Source of the DNA: Limosilactobacillus panis
GTDB lineage: Bacteria; Bacillota; Bacilli; Lactobacillales; Lactobacillaceae
Assembly (NCBI RefSeq): GCF_019797825.1
Contig: NZ_CP081855.1
Span: 1,612,001-1,676,000, forward strand
Direction of reading: 5' to 3'
DNA: 64,000 bases
Positions 43,573 through 52,857 of the stretch are shown here, in pieces. A program made the position numbers and the translations under genes. Below the pieces are notes generated by a model, which saw only the letters and a program-made list of their open reading frames with translations, was not told where the DNA came from and ran no database searches. Every line of letters starts with the position of its first letter. The stretch's first letter is position 1.

Positions 43573-45078
43573 TTGATAGTGAATGATAAGGTTCAAACAA
43601 CCACTGATATCAATGGTCAACCATATAATCGTTCATTGATGGTCTTGGTCTTATTAATTGGGGCCTTTTGTACCATCCTTAACCAGACGATTTTATCAAC
43701 GGCCTTTCCGGCATTAATGAAGGCCCTTGATATCAATACTTCTACCGTGCAGTGGTTGACAACTGGTTTCTTAATGGTCAACGGGATCATGATCCCAATT
43801 AGTGCCTACCTTAGTAGCCGGTTCAATACCAAGGGACTTTTTATTATTGCCATGACCGTCTTCGAGATTGGAACAATTCTCTCATGGTTAGCCCCTTCAT
43901 TTGCGGCCCTCTTAACCGGCCGGCTAATTCAGGCCGTGGGGGTCGGCATCAACATGCCCCTGATGCAAAATATTATGCTGACGATTTACCCACCAGAAAA
44001 GCGGGGTGCCGCCATGGGAATCAACGGCCTGGTGATTGGCCTAGCCCCCGCAATTGGCCCGACCCTTTCCGGATGGGTAATTGATAACTACAGTTGGCGG
44101 TGGCTCTTCGGGATGATTGTGCCCATCGCCGCCCTCGTAATCATTGCTAGTTTTGTCCTGGTTAAAAACGTTATCCCTAACCGGCGGCCTAAGTTGGATT
44201 GGCTGTCCGTTATTATTTCGACCCTGGGCTTTGGAAGTATGCTCTACGGCTTCTCAAGTGTTGGTGACAAGGGATGGACTAACCCAGTTGTCCTGTCAAC
44301 TATCGTGATTGGGGCCATCCTGGTTGTCTTCCTGGTTCTCCGCCAGAATAAGCTGGATGAACCCTTCCTGGAATTCAAGGTGTTCAAAAGCGGCGAATTT
44401 ACCCTAGCAACCATCCTGAGCTCAATTGTAATGATGGCAATGGTGGGGGTGGAACTGGTAATCCCCCTTTACCTGCAAATCATCCACGGCATGTCAGCCC
44501 TTCACTCCGGACTGACCCTCTTGTTTGGGGCCCTGTTTATGGGAATCATGAGCCCAATTACTGGGAACCTCTTTGACCGGCACGGAGCCAAGCGGCTGGC
44601 CGTCACCGGGATGTTTATCCTGACCGTTGGCACCCTTCCGTTTGCTTTCATTACCCGGGGCACCCCGACGATCTACATCATCTTCCTGTACGCTGTCCGG
44701 ATGTTCGGAATCTCCATGGTGATGATGCCTGTCACTACGGCTGGCATGAATTCACTGCCGTTTAACTTAATTTCACACGGGACCGCGGTTAACAACACCC
44801 TCCGTCAGGTCGCCACCTCGGTCGGGACCGCGATTATGATTTCGGTATTAACCAACGTAACCAAGAATAACCAGCCCGGGCACGCCCTATTAAAGGCCTC
44901 CCCACTCCAGTACAAGTCACAGATGTTTGACGCAACCTTAATGGGCTACCACGCTGCATTCTGGTTTGCAATCATCTTTTCAATCTTAGGGCTGATTTTA
45001 ACCTTCTTCGTTACTAGCGGAAACGGTATCCACCTCCGGATTGATTCGGTAGATATGAAAGAAAGGGAGGAGAAATAA
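43573..45078 (+). CDS. DHA2-family MFS multidrug exporter (LmrB/EmrB type)
   Basis: 501 residues, about 14 membrane helices. Motif C-like region GLVIGLAPAIGPTLSGWVIDNYSWRWLF and LNQTILSTAFPALMKAL in the first helix are typical for EmrB/QacA drug:H+ antiporters. The start is TTG 43573 (four bases after AGAGG) or GTG 43579 (ten bases). It is followed after one base by a DUF4811 gene. Divergence from a MerR-type regulator suggests drug-induced expression; the substrates are unknown. Confidence 0.88.
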   Translation: MIVNDKVQTTTDINGQPYNRSLMVLVLLIGAFCTILNQTILSTAFPALMKALDINTSTVQWLTTGFLMVNGIMIPISAYLSSRFNTKGLFIIAMTVFEIGTILSWLAPSFAALLTGRLIQAVGVGINMPLMQNIMLTIYPPEKRGAAMGINGLVIGLAPAIGPTLSGWVIDNYSWRWLFGMIVPIAALVIIASFVLVKNVIPNRRPKLDWLSVIISTLGFGSMLYGFSSVGDKGWTNPVVLSTIVIGAILVVFLVLRQNKLDEPFLEFKVFKSGEFTLATILSSIVMMAMVGVELVIPLYLQIIHGMSALHSGLTLLFGALFMGIMSPITGNLFDRHGAKRLAVTGMFILTVGTLPFAFITRGTPTIYIIFLYAVRMFGISMVMMPVTTAGMNSLPFNLISHGTAVNNTLRQVATSVGTAIMISVLTNVTKNNQPGHALLKASPLQYKSQMFDATLMGYHAAFWFAIIFSILGLILTFFVTSGNGIHLRIDSVDMKEREEK

Positions 45079-45079
45079 C

Positions 45080-45799
45080 TTGATCATCATTATTATGTTC
45101 GCATCAGCGGTCGCGTTGTTTGCCTGCATCATGTTCATTAACCGGCGGCAAGTCCGCATCCCCCTTACAGTCCTAATGGGCATTATCTTTGTGGGTTCAA
45201 CCGCCATGATGACCCTTAACTACAGCCACCATTTTGGGATGCACCAGGAAACGACCACTACCAAGAAGACCATTTATTCTGCATCCAATTCGGCACTTCC
45301 TCTGGCTCTCTACCAGCCAGTCGGCACAAGTGGCAAAGACGACGTCTACATTTACAACAGTAAGAAACGACAAAAGACGCCAGACCATACCCAGGCCAAC
45401 GAGTATACCCACAGCAAAATCAGGTGGACGAAGCGGTTAACACCCCGCCTGGTTACGACGGAAACGCGGTGGCGCTACAATAACGGTTTCTTCCGAATCA
45501 TGTACATGGGAACGGGGATGAACGGGACCCTCGTCAAGCGGACCAACGTCCTGGAGTACCCTAAGACCTATGTCAAAATTACCACTAAGCAGGCTAACCG
45601 CTTAAAGAAGCAGGCCGCTTCACCAGCAGCCAAGAAGGCCCAGGCCAGTATTGTTGAGCAGGGCCGGTCAGCCGTTGGGACAAAGGTTCAACAGGCACTC
45701 GCCAAGAATCCTAAGATGTCCGCAAGTCAAATTCAACGCGTTACTCTGCAGGCTGAACAAGAGTTCCAGTCACAAGCAGTTAAGGCAATGCTCAAATAG
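45080..45799 (+). CDS. DUF4811-type membrane-anchored protein
   Basis: 239 residues. Two N-terminal membrane segments (residues 1-20 and 28-48) are followed by a soluble, probably extracellular, domain and a basic Ala/Gln/Lys-rich C-terminal helix. In lactobacilli such proteins typically follow LmrB-like pumps, as here, with GGGAGGAG before a TTG start that nearly overlaps the pump's stop codon. The role is not known; an accessory subunit of the exporter is a reasonable inference. Confidence 0.78.
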   Translation: MIIIIMFASAVALFACIMFINRRQVRIPLTVLMGIIFVGSTAMMTLNYSHHFGMHQETTTTKKTIYSASNSALPLALYQPVGTSGKDDVYIYNSKKRQKTPDHTQANEYTHSKIRWTKRLTPRLVTTETRWRYNNGFFRIMYMGTGMNGTLVKRTNVLEYPKTYVKITTKQANRLKKQAASPAAKKAQASIVEQGRSAVGTKVQQALAKNPKMSASQIQRVTLQAEQEFQSQAVKAMLK

Positions 45800-45810
45800 T
45801 AAAATAAAAC

Positions 45811-45854
45811 GACTCCTCGTGTCCGGCGCTGAGACACGCCGCCCACGAGGAGTC
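45811..45854. terminator. Bidirectional terminator
   Basis: GACTCCTCGTG pairs with CACGAGGAGTC, with an inner GGCG/CGCC stem. It separates the convergent DUF4811 and pseudouridine synthase genes. Confidence 0.85.
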
Positions 45855-45862
45855 GCTTTGTT

Positions 45863-46729
45863 TTATATCTCAAATTCATTCGGCAATGGTGAAGTAAATG
45901 TCAATTGCTTTTGGCTAAATGGGTCGGTAAACGCCAACTTGCTAGCGTGGAGAAGCTGCGTTTGGTACTTACTCGTGTTCCCACCATATAAGGAGTCACC
46001 AACCAGGGGATGGCCGATCGCCGCAAAGTGTACCCGGATCTGGTGCGTTCGTCCGGTGTGCAGACGGGCCCGGACCCGTGAAAGCCCAGCCGCACTCTTT
46101 TCGACCCAGTACTCGGTGACCGCCGCTTGACCATCCGCCGCGATTACCCGTCGGACCTGCCCTTCCCGCCGGGCAATCGGTTTATCAATGGTTCCGTGGT
46201 CCTTGTTAAAGGAGCCAGTGACGATTGCTGTGTATTCCTTAAGCATTCGGTGCTGTTGAACTTGCTGGCTGATCATGCTAGAGGCCACGTGGTGCTTCGC
46301 AACCAGCAGCAACCCGCCCGTATCACGGTCTAAGCGGGTAATCAGGTGGGGACGCTGGTCTGGCGACTGCTGGGCAATCAAGTACCCCGTTACCCGGTTT
46401 AGAACCGTGTCGTTATCAATGGTTGGTCCCGGAATTGACGTTACTCCGGCTGGCTTGTCAACCACTAGCCAATTGTCGTCCTCATAAACAACCTTGACCG
46501 GCGCATGGCTGACCTTGACTTGGGGATTGGCCATCTCGGGAGTCACCTTAATGGTCAATGGTTGGTGAGGAAGAATTTTCGTCGTTGGCCGGACAATGCG
46601 GTGGTCCACAAGGAATTCACCCTCCCCCTTCTTAATGTCGTTAAATAGGCGGTGCCCCATCCCTAGTGACTGTAAGAACTTCTTGATCTTTACTGGTTCC
46701 GTGCCATTGTAAACCCAACTTGCTTGCAT
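45863..46729 (-). CDS. RluA/RluD-family 23S rRNA/tRNA pseudouridine synthase
   Basis: 288 residues from ATG 46729 (AAAGGAG upstream; the longer frame to 46777 lacks a site). An S4-like N-terminal region (KKFLQSLGMGHRLFNDIKKGEGEFLVDHRIV) is followed by the catalytic RLDRDTGGLLLVAK with the Asp nucleophile near residue 145 and RTHQIRVHFAAIGHPLVGDSLYG. It isomerises uridine in rRNA or tRNA; the exact site is not deducible. Confidence 0.9.
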   Translation of the reverse strand: MQASWVYNGTEPVKIKKFLQSLGMGHRLFNDIKKGEGEFLVDHRIVRPTTKILPHQPLTIKVTPEMANPQVKVSHAPVKVVYEDDNWLVVDKPAGVTSIPGPTIDNDTVLNRVTGYLIAQQSPDQRPHLITRLDRDTGGLLLVAKHHVASSMISQQVQQHRMLKEYTAIVTGSFNKDHGTIDKPIARREGQVRRVIAADGQAAVTEYWVEKSAAGLSRVRARLHTGRTHQIRVHFAAIGHPLVGDSLYGGNTSKYQTQLLHASKLAFTDPFSQKQLTFTSPLPNEFEI

Positions 46730-46751
46730 TACTTTTCTCCTTTTTGTGCAC

Positions 46752-46781
46752 AAAAAAAGTTGAGTGCAACGACTCAACTTT
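46752..46781 (-). terminator. Terminator of the tRNA-Asp gene
   Basis: AAGTTGAGT pairs with ACTCAACTT, then TTTTT on the reverse strand, 13 bases after the tRNA. Confidence 0.85.
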
Positions 46782-46793
46782 AATCAATATAAG

Positions 46794-46868
46794 CGGTCCG
46801 TACGAGACTCGAACTCGTGATCTCATCCGTGACAGGGATGCGTCCTAAACCAACTAGACCAACGGACC
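46794..46868 (-). tRNA. tRNA-Asp (anticodon GTC)
   Basis: 75 bases, acceptor GGTCCGT/ACGGACC, anticodon loop CTGTCAC in an ATCC/GGAT stem, T-loop TTCGAGT, discriminator G. Confidence 0.95.
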
Positions 46869-47053
46869 ATTTGACAACAATTAAGAGTATACGAAACTTT
46901 TACGCCCCCGTCAACTATAATTCTGATTTTTCCCATAATTAATTTCCCAATAGCTTATAATAGTTATGTTAGTCTATTCATTTGCAAGAGAACTGTGTTA
47001 GTTAACCGCCGAAAGCGGTAATCCGAATTTTACGTCTAAAGGAGATTATTGAT

Positions 47054-49639
47054 ATGCAATCACTGGGCAACCACTTTATCACCTGGTGGGAAAAGTATTC
47101 ACGTTACGTTAAACTGCTTTTCATCACTTCGGTCTTAATTTTTGTTATTCACGCCCTCGGTAGCTTTTTCAAAACAGTCGAATGGCACCAGGTTGGGGTT
47201 GGGCTAGCAAGTCTTTCTTGGGCCAGCATTATTTTTCTGTTAATCACGGGCTGCATTGCCGTCGCCCCAATGCTTGGTTATGACTTTGCTATCGTCCACT
47301 TTCTACCGGGGAAGTTTTCCCGTTCCTATATTATCCGCTGCGGCTGGATTACCAATACATTGACAAATATCGCCGGTTTTGGTGGAATCCTCGGTGCAAC
47401 ACTGCGGGCCTACTTTTACCGGAAGAGTGCTACAAAAAAAGATATCCTCCTAGCAACCTCTAAGATCGCCGTTTTCCTCCTGTCAGGCCTCTCAATTCTC
47501 TGCTGGATTGCCCTGATTGTGATGTTTGGCTTCCACGATGGTGGCCACTTTAACCAATACGCAATTTGGCTAGTTGGTGGTGGTCTGTACTTCCCGGTTG
47601 TCCTTTACTTTACCCTGGTGAATAACAACCGCCTCTTTAAAGAGGTCACCCCTAAACTTGAAGTGTTCATTGTCGGTAGCTCCACTCTAGAATGGCTCTT
47701 TGTCGCCCTCTTCTTTCTCTTTGTCGGCTGGTGTCTGGGAATCCGCAATAACTTAATCAACGTCTTGCCCCTCTATGCCGTTGCCCAGGTAATCGGGGTT
47801 CTTTCAATGATCCCAGGTGCGCTAGGCTCATTCGACGTCATGATGGTCTTTGAGCTTTCCCTCTTGGGGGTTCCAAAGACAACAATCGTTATCTGGATTC
47901 TCCTTTTCCGAATCTTCTACTACGTTGTCCCCCTCATCCTGGCTGGTCTACTCTTCATCCATAACCTTGCGCACCAGGTCAACGAATTTTTTGACGGCCT
48001 GCCACTAATGTTGCTCCGCAAAACCGCCTACTACTTGATTACTGCTTTCATGTACATCTCGGGCGTCTTAATGCTACTGACCGCTTCAATCCCGGACCTG
48101 ACAGCAGAAAATAAGATTATCCAGCATCTGTACCCCTACACTTTTTTCTTTATTCACCAGATGTCCACCATCCTCTTTGCAATCGCCATGCTGGCCTGTG
48201 CTCGGGGTCTCCAGGCTAAAGTTAAGCGGGCATACTGGCCAACTTTGGCCCTCCTTTTAATTGGGATTGCTAATACCATTTGGAACCTCGGAACAATTAG
48301 TTTGACCATCTACTTAGTAATCGTCCTCCTTCTGGTTTTGATGTCCAAGCACGTCCTCTACCGGGAGAAGCTCCAGTATTCCCTTGGTAAGTTTGCCACT
48401 GACAGCCTGATTTTCGCCGGTAGCTGCATCCTCTACGTCATTGTGGGAGTCATCAATGCTCCCCAGTACGCTAGCAAGCACCGGGTACCCGCCTTTCTCT
48501 TCTTCCCTGGTGAACGGGTTTGGCTCTCCGGCCTCGTTGGTCTGGGCCTCGGTTTGGTCTTAATGCTTTTGGTCATCTGGTACTTCACGGCCAAGCGGGA
48601 CCCCTTCAGTGCAGTCCAAAGCTTTAATGCCGACCGGGCCCGTCAGGTAATCAATACCTTCGGGGGAAACGAGACCAGCCACCTGGCCTTCCTGCGGGAC
48701 AAGAACCTCTACTACTACCAAAAGAATGGGCAAGACCAGCTCTTCTTCATGTACCGGCGCAAGTATGACCGGCTCGTTGTGATGGGGGACCCCGTTGGTA
48801 ACCAAGCGGTCCTCCGCGAGGCCATTCGCCAGTTTGTCCGGGAAGCGGATCGCTACGACTACGAGATCGTCTTCTACGAGGTTTCGAGCAAGCTTACCAT
48901 GCTCCTCCACGAATTTGGCTTTGACTTTATTAAGACCGGTGAAAGCGGCCTCGTTACCCTGGCTGACTTTACCCTGGCCGGCAAAAAGCAGCGTTCACAG
49001 CGGGCCCTCATGCACAAGTTTGACCGGGAGGGTTACCAATTCTCGGTAATCACCCCGCCATTTAGCGACGACCAGCTGAAGGAACTGAAGGCCGTGTCCG
49101 ACAGTTGGCTCGGTGAACAGGTCGAGAAGGGCTTCTCCCTTGGCTTCTTTGACCCCTACTACATCAATCAAGCCCCCGTCGGCACGGTGCGGGATAAGGA
49201 CGGCAAACTGGTGGCCTTTGCGACCTTCATGCCGACCGGTGGAAAAGAGATTTTGACTATCGACCTGATGCGGCACAGCAAGGACGCCCCTTCCGGAATC
49301 ATGGACAAAATTTTCATTAGCATGTACCAGTATGGTCAGGAAAACGGCTATACCTACTTTGACCTGGGGATGGCTCCCCTGTCGAACGTCGGTGAATACC
49401 AATTTAGTTTTCTGGAAGAAAAGATTGCCCACTTCATCTACGAGTATGGTTACCACCTCTACGGTTTCCAGGGTCTGCGACGCTATAAGGATAAATATGC
49501 ATCACACTGGTCCTCGCGTTACATCGCTTACCGAAAGAAGAATTCGCTGGTTGCGAACATGCTGATCCTCGTCAGCGTTGTTAACCAACGGGTTGACCAG
49601 CAGCGGCGCCACCTCTTCATGTGGTGGGCTAATAATTAA
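47054..49639 (+). CDS. mprF: Phosphatidylglycerol lysyltransferase/flippase MprF
   Basis: 861 residues. The N-terminal two thirds form about 14 membrane helices (flippase and synthase membrane part; GFGGILGATLRAYFYRKS, SMIPGALGSFDVMMVFELSLLG). The C-terminal about 330 residues form the cytosolic double-GNAT aminoacyl transferase (LVVMGDPVGN, FDLGMAPLSNVG, YGFQGLRRYKDKYAS). It lysylates phosphatidylglycerol using Lys-tRNA and flips the product, giving resistance to cationic peptides. AAGGAGA supports the start. A small CCGC/GCGG hairpin lies in its leader. Confidence 0.93.
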   Translation: MQSLGNHFITWWEKYSRYVKLLFITSVLIFVIHALGSFFKTVEWHQVGVGLASLSWASIIFLLITGCIAVAPMLGYDFAIVHFLPGKFSRSYIIRCGWITNTLTNIAGFGGILGATLRAYFYRKSATKKDILLATSKIAVFLLSGLSILCWIALIVMFGFHDGGHFNQYAIWLVGGGLYFPVVLYFTLVNNNRLFKEVTPKLEVFIVGSSTLEWLFVALFFLFVGWCLGIRNNLINVLPLYAVAQVIGVLSMIPGALGSFDVMMVFELSLLGVPKTTIVIWILLFRIFYYVVPLILAGLLFIHNLAHQVNEFFDGLPLMLLRKTAYYLITAFMYISGVLMLLTASIPDLTAENKIIQHLYPYTFFFIHQMSTILFAIAMLACARGLQAKVKRAYWPTLALLLIGIANTIWNLGTISLTIYLVIVLLLVLMSKHVLYREKLQYSLGKFATDSLIFAGSCILYVIVGVINAPQYASKHRVPAFLFFPGERVWLSGLVGLGLGLVLMLLVIWYFTAKRDPFSAVQSFNADRARQVINTFGGNETSHLAFLRDKNLYYYQKNGQDQLFFMYRRKYDRLVVMGDPVGNQAVLREAIRQFVREADRYDYEIVFYEVSSKLTMLLHEFGFDFIKTGESGLVTLADFTLAGKKQRSQRALMHKFDREGYQFSVITPPFSDDQLKELKAVSDSWLGEQVEKGFSLGFFDPYYINQAPVGTVRDKDGKLVAFATFMPTGGKEILTIDLMRHSKDAPSGIMDKIFISMYQYGQENGYTYFDLGMAPLSNVGEYQFSFLEEKIAHFIYEYGYHLYGFQGLRRYKDKYASHWSSRYIAYRKKNSLVANMLILVSVVNQRVDQQRRHLFMWWANN

Positions 49640-49713
49640 ATATTAATAAGGGCGATTGGATTGTAATCCCGTCGTCTTTAAGGTGCTGTCAAAGATGTTA
49701 CAACACAGTAAGT

Positions 49714-49762
49714 AAAAAGGCCGTTAGTGTCCGGAAATTTTCGAACGCTAACGACCTTTTCA
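49714..49762. terminator. mprF terminator, bidirectional
   Basis: AAAAAGG(C)CGTTAG pairs with CTAACG(A)CCTTTT; T tracts on both strands. Confidence 0.8.
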
Positions 49763-49794
49763 TACTTTTAAAGGTTATTAATAACCTCAAATAT

Positions 49795-50367
49795 CTATTT
49801 CTGTGCCATCAAGTAGTCATAAAGCATCTCGTGCTTGATCTGCTTGGTGTCTAAGCCCAGCACCTCAGCAATTTGATAGGCAAAAGCCCATGCCGTTGCC
49901 GGGCCCCGACTCGTAATAATCTTATGACCCGCATCGACCACGGTAATGTCTTCTTTAAAGTGGGCGTTTTTAGCAACTTGGCTAATCTGTTTTTCAAAAC
50001 CAGGGAAGCAGGTATAATCACAGCCGTCAAGAAGACCGTACTTAGCGAGGGCCGTTGGGGCTGCACACATTGCCGCGTCCCACTTGCCGGCAGCGTTACG
50101 CTTTTGCATCAGGTCAGCCAGATGCTGGTTAGCGCCAAGCTTTTCGGCACCACCACGGCCGCCAGGGAAGGCAACGACATCATAGTCCAGCAGGTGGTCA
50201 TCAAGGGTAGTATCGCAGGTCAGCTCAATTCCGTGCGCTCCCGGAACTTGCTTATTTTCCAGGCCCACCATCGTGGTATCAACACCCATCCGGCGTAAAA
50301 CATCAACGATACTTAATCCTTCAACTTCTTCACAACCGGGTGCAAAGACAACTGCTACTTTACTCAC
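49795..50367 (-). CDS. DJ-1/PfpI (ThiJ/YajL)-family protein
   Basis: 190 residues from GTG 50367, which follows GAGGTGAT. DJ-1 signature: GCEEVEG with the conserved Glu (about 16), AFPGGRGGAEKL and the nucleophile cysteine C101 in AAMCAAPTAL. Probable chaperone, deglycase or glyoxalase-type stress protein; the biochemical role of such proteins is debated. Confidence 0.88.
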   Translation of the reverse strand: MSKVAVVFAPGCEEVEGLSIVDVLRRMGVDTTMVGLENKQVPGAHGIELTCDTTLDDHLLDYDVVAFPGGRGGAEKLGANQHLADLMQKRNAAGKWDAAMCAAPTALAKYGLLDGCDYTCFPGFEKQISQVAKNAHFKEDITVVDAGHKIITSRGPATAWAFAYQIAEVLGLDTKQIKHEMLYDYLMAQK

Positions 50368-50385
50368 AAAAATCACCTCATGAAT

Positions 50386-51372
50386 TTATTGATTAACAAC
50401 TTTAACAACTTTTGCCATTACTTCTTCCGCCTCAGGGACCTGGTACAAAGGATAGATGTGAAACAGACGCCGACCAACGTGATAGTCAACAGGGATCCGG
50501 GCGTTTCGTAGTTTTTTAACCAGGGTGTTGACATCTGGATACATAATCTCCCGGGTCCCTACAAAGACAGTTACGTCCCGGAGCTGGTCAATGTCACCAT
50601 AGAGGGGACTTACCCGAAAGTCACGGTGGTCAATGTTACCGGCCCAGAGGTTCCCAATCTTTCTTAGGCCCCAGCAGGCAAGGGTTACGTCCTTGTCCTC
50701 ATATTTCTTAATCAATGGATTTTTTAAATCAAGGTCAAGCCATGGTGAAAATAGGATCAGGTGCCCTGGCTGAGGAAGCCCACGTTGGCCCAAGTATTCG
50801 CTAAAGCCCAGGGCCAGCCCCGCACCAGCGGAATCTCCCATTAAGGTGATATCACTGGCCGGGGCACTTCCGTACAAGCGGGCATAGAGTTGGCCAATCT
50901 GCTGGTAGGCACAACGGACGGTGTTGTTAGGGGCCAAGGAATAGAGGGGAACAACCACCTTGGCGCCCGTTCGTTGGGCAAGACGGTTCAGATATTCCCA
51001 GTGGGTCTTGTCTGGCTGTTGGATGTAGGCACCCCCGCACAGGTAAACAATGACCCGCTGATTACTTCCCTGTTCATTCAGGACGTAAATCGGCATTCCC
51101 GTCTGCACAAACTGCTGTACCCTAACCCCCATTGCGACGTCCGGCATCACGTAAGGCTCTTCGTTTTCCTTGGCGGCCGTCGTAAGCAGCTTATCAAAGG
51201 CCTGGGGATCCGATAATGAGTGTTTAAAGCCGCTGAGCTGAATGCCCATCTCCACAAAGGTGGACTTATTGGAACGGCTCTGCCCGCAACGGTGCAACTC
51301 TTTAATGCTGGATTCAAAGTTGTCCGCTACCCGGGTCGCAATCCCAGTACGAAATAGTTTTAATCGATCCAT
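50386..51372 (-). CDS. Alpha/beta hydrolase (hormone-sensitive-lipase-like esterase)
   Basis: 328 residues from ATG 51372 (AAAGGAG upstream). The nucleophile motif GDSAGAG is clear, a catalytic Asp follows in TREIMYPDV, and a His in RRLFHIYPL. The family's HGGG oxyanion motif is changed to YLCGGAYIQ, i.e. Cys replaces the leading His. Probably an esterase on short acyl chains. It is 18 bases from the DJ-1 gene on the same strand and may form an operon with it. Confidence 0.82.
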   Translation of the reverse strand: MDRLKLFRTGIATRVADNFESSIKELHRCGQSRSNKSTFVEMGIQLSGFKHSLSDPQAFDKLLTTAAKENEEPYVMPDVAMGVRVQQFVQTGMPIYVLNEQGSNQRVIVYLCGGAYIQQPDKTHWEYLNRLAQRTGAKVVVPLYSLAPNNTVRCAYQQIGQLYARLYGSAPASDITLMGDSAGAGLALGFSEYLGQRGLPQPGHLILFSPWLDLDLKNPLIKKYEDKDVTLACWGLRKIGNLWAGNIDHRDFRVSPLYGDIDQLRDVTVFVGTREIMYPDVNTLVKKLRNARIPVDYHVGRRLFHIYPLYQVPEAEEVMAKVVKVVNQ

Positions 51373-51475
51373 GCCCAGTTCTCCTTTATTTGTAAATTCC
51401 ACCTTTATCGTAACACGCTTATCGATTCAATTTTGTTAAGATTTAATTTAGAATAATAGAGAAGGAAGTGTTCAC

Positions 51476-52804
51476 ATGTATCAAGAATCACTCTTTGCCC
51501 AGGGAAACCCTCAAGCGACCCCGCTGGCGAACCGTGTTCGGCCGACCAGTCTCGATGAGTTCGTTGGCCAGCAGCACCTGATTGGTCCCGGCAAGGTCTT
51601 GCGTGAATTAATTGATAACGACCAGCTCTCATCTTTGATCTTTTGGGGACCACCCGGCGTGGGCAAAACCACCCTTGCCCGGATCATTGCCCACCGGACG
51701 AAGGCCCACTTTATTACCTTCTCCGCGGTAACAAGCAGCATTAAAGACATCCGCAAGATTATGCAGGAAGCCGAGCAAAACCGCGAATACGGGGAACGGA
51801 CGATTTGCTTCATTGATGAAATCCACCGTTTTAATAAGGCCCAGCAGGATGCTTTTCTTCCCTTCGTTGAGCGGGGAAGCATTATCCTGATCGGGGCCAC
51901 CACTGAAAATCCATCATTTGAGATCAACTCCGCCCTCCTTAGTCGCTGCCGGGTCTTCGTCCTGAAGTCGCTAACAACAGCGGACATTGAAGAGGTTCTT
52001 AAGCGGGCCATCCACCATCCTGCCGGCTTTCCAGGCCTGCAAGTTGACTGCCAACCGGACGCCATCCACTTGATTGCTCAGTTTGCCAATGGCGACGCCC
52101 GGGTGGCGTTAAACACCCTCGAAATGGCAGTATTAAATGGTCAACGAAACGGTCAGAAGGTTACCATCACAGAGGACGACCTCAGTCAACTGATTAACAC
52201 CCGATCGCTCCGGTATGATAAACACGATGAAGAGCACTACAACATCATTTCGGCCCTCCACAAGTCAATGCGCAATAGTGACGTTGATGCGGCAGTTTAT
52301 TGGTGCTCACGGATGCTGGACGGTGGTGAAGATCCCCTATACATTGCCCGTCGGCTCGTCCGCTTCGCCAGCGAGGATATTGGCCTGGCAGATACCAACG
52401 CCCTAAACGTGGCTATCAACACCTTCTCCGCCTGTCAATTTTTGGGGATGCCCGAATGTGACGTCCACCTCACAGAATGTGTTATTTACCTGGCCTGCGC
52501 GCCGAAATCAAACGCCGTCTACACCGCTCGTCAGCGGGCGAAGAAGGTAATTAAAAAGACCGGTAACTTACCGGTCCCAATGCAGATTCGTAACGCTCCT
52601 ACTAAGTTGATGGACAAGCTCGGCTACGGCAAAGGCTACCAGTATGCCCACGATAGTAAAGATAAATTAACAACCATGAAGACAATTCCACCAGAGATTG
52701 CTGATGAACACTTCTACCTGCCAACCGACCAGGGGCGCGAACCTCGTTTTAAAGCCCGGCTTGAACAAATTAAGCATTGGCACGAAAACCACCCTAGCAA
52801 ATAA
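51476..52804 (+). CDS. rarA: Replication-associated AAA+ ATPase RarA/MgsA
   Basis: 442 residues. Walker A GPPGVGKTT at 58-66, Walker B CFIDEIHRF, sensor 1 GATTENPSFEIN with SALLSRC arginine finger, then the tetramerisation domain (LHKSMRNSDVDAAVYWCSRMLDGGEDPLYIARRLVRFASEDIG). Functions at stalled replication forks. ATG with GAAGGAAG upstream. Monocistronic; divergent from the esterase gene. Confidence 0.95.
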   Translation: MYQESLFAQGNPQATPLANRVRPTSLDEFVGQQHLIGPGKVLRELIDNDQLSSLIFWGPPGVGKTTLARIIAHRTKAHFITFSAVTSSIKDIRKIMQEAEQNREYGERTICFIDEIHRFNKAQQDAFLPFVERGSIILIGATTENPSFEINSALLSRCRVFVLKSLTTADIEEVLKRAIHHPAGFPGLQVDCQPDAIHLIAQFANGDARVALNTLEMAVLNGQRNGQKVTITEDDLSQLINTRSLRYDKHDEEHYNIISALHKSMRNSDVDAAVYWCSRMLDGGEDPLYIARRLVRFASEDIGLADTNALNVAINTFSACQFLGMPECDVHLTECVIYLACAPKSNAVYTARQRAKKVIKKTGNLPVPMQIRNAPTKLMDKLGYGKGYQYAHDSKDKLTTMKTIPPEIADEHFYLPTDQGREPRFKARLEQIKHWHENHPSK

Positions 52805-52852
52805 AAAGGATATGGTGCCTCACCCTAGTTGTGAGCATCATACCCTTTTTTT
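52804..52852 (+). terminator. rarA terminator
   Basis: AAAAGGATATG...TCA pairs imperfectly with TGA...CATACCCTTTT, followed by TTTT. Confidence 0.8.
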
Positions 52853-52857
52853 ACTGC

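Noticed and set aside
51511..52065. 184-codon open frame opposite to rarA
   Set aside because: Shadow of the RarA AAA+ domain; no ribosome site or family.
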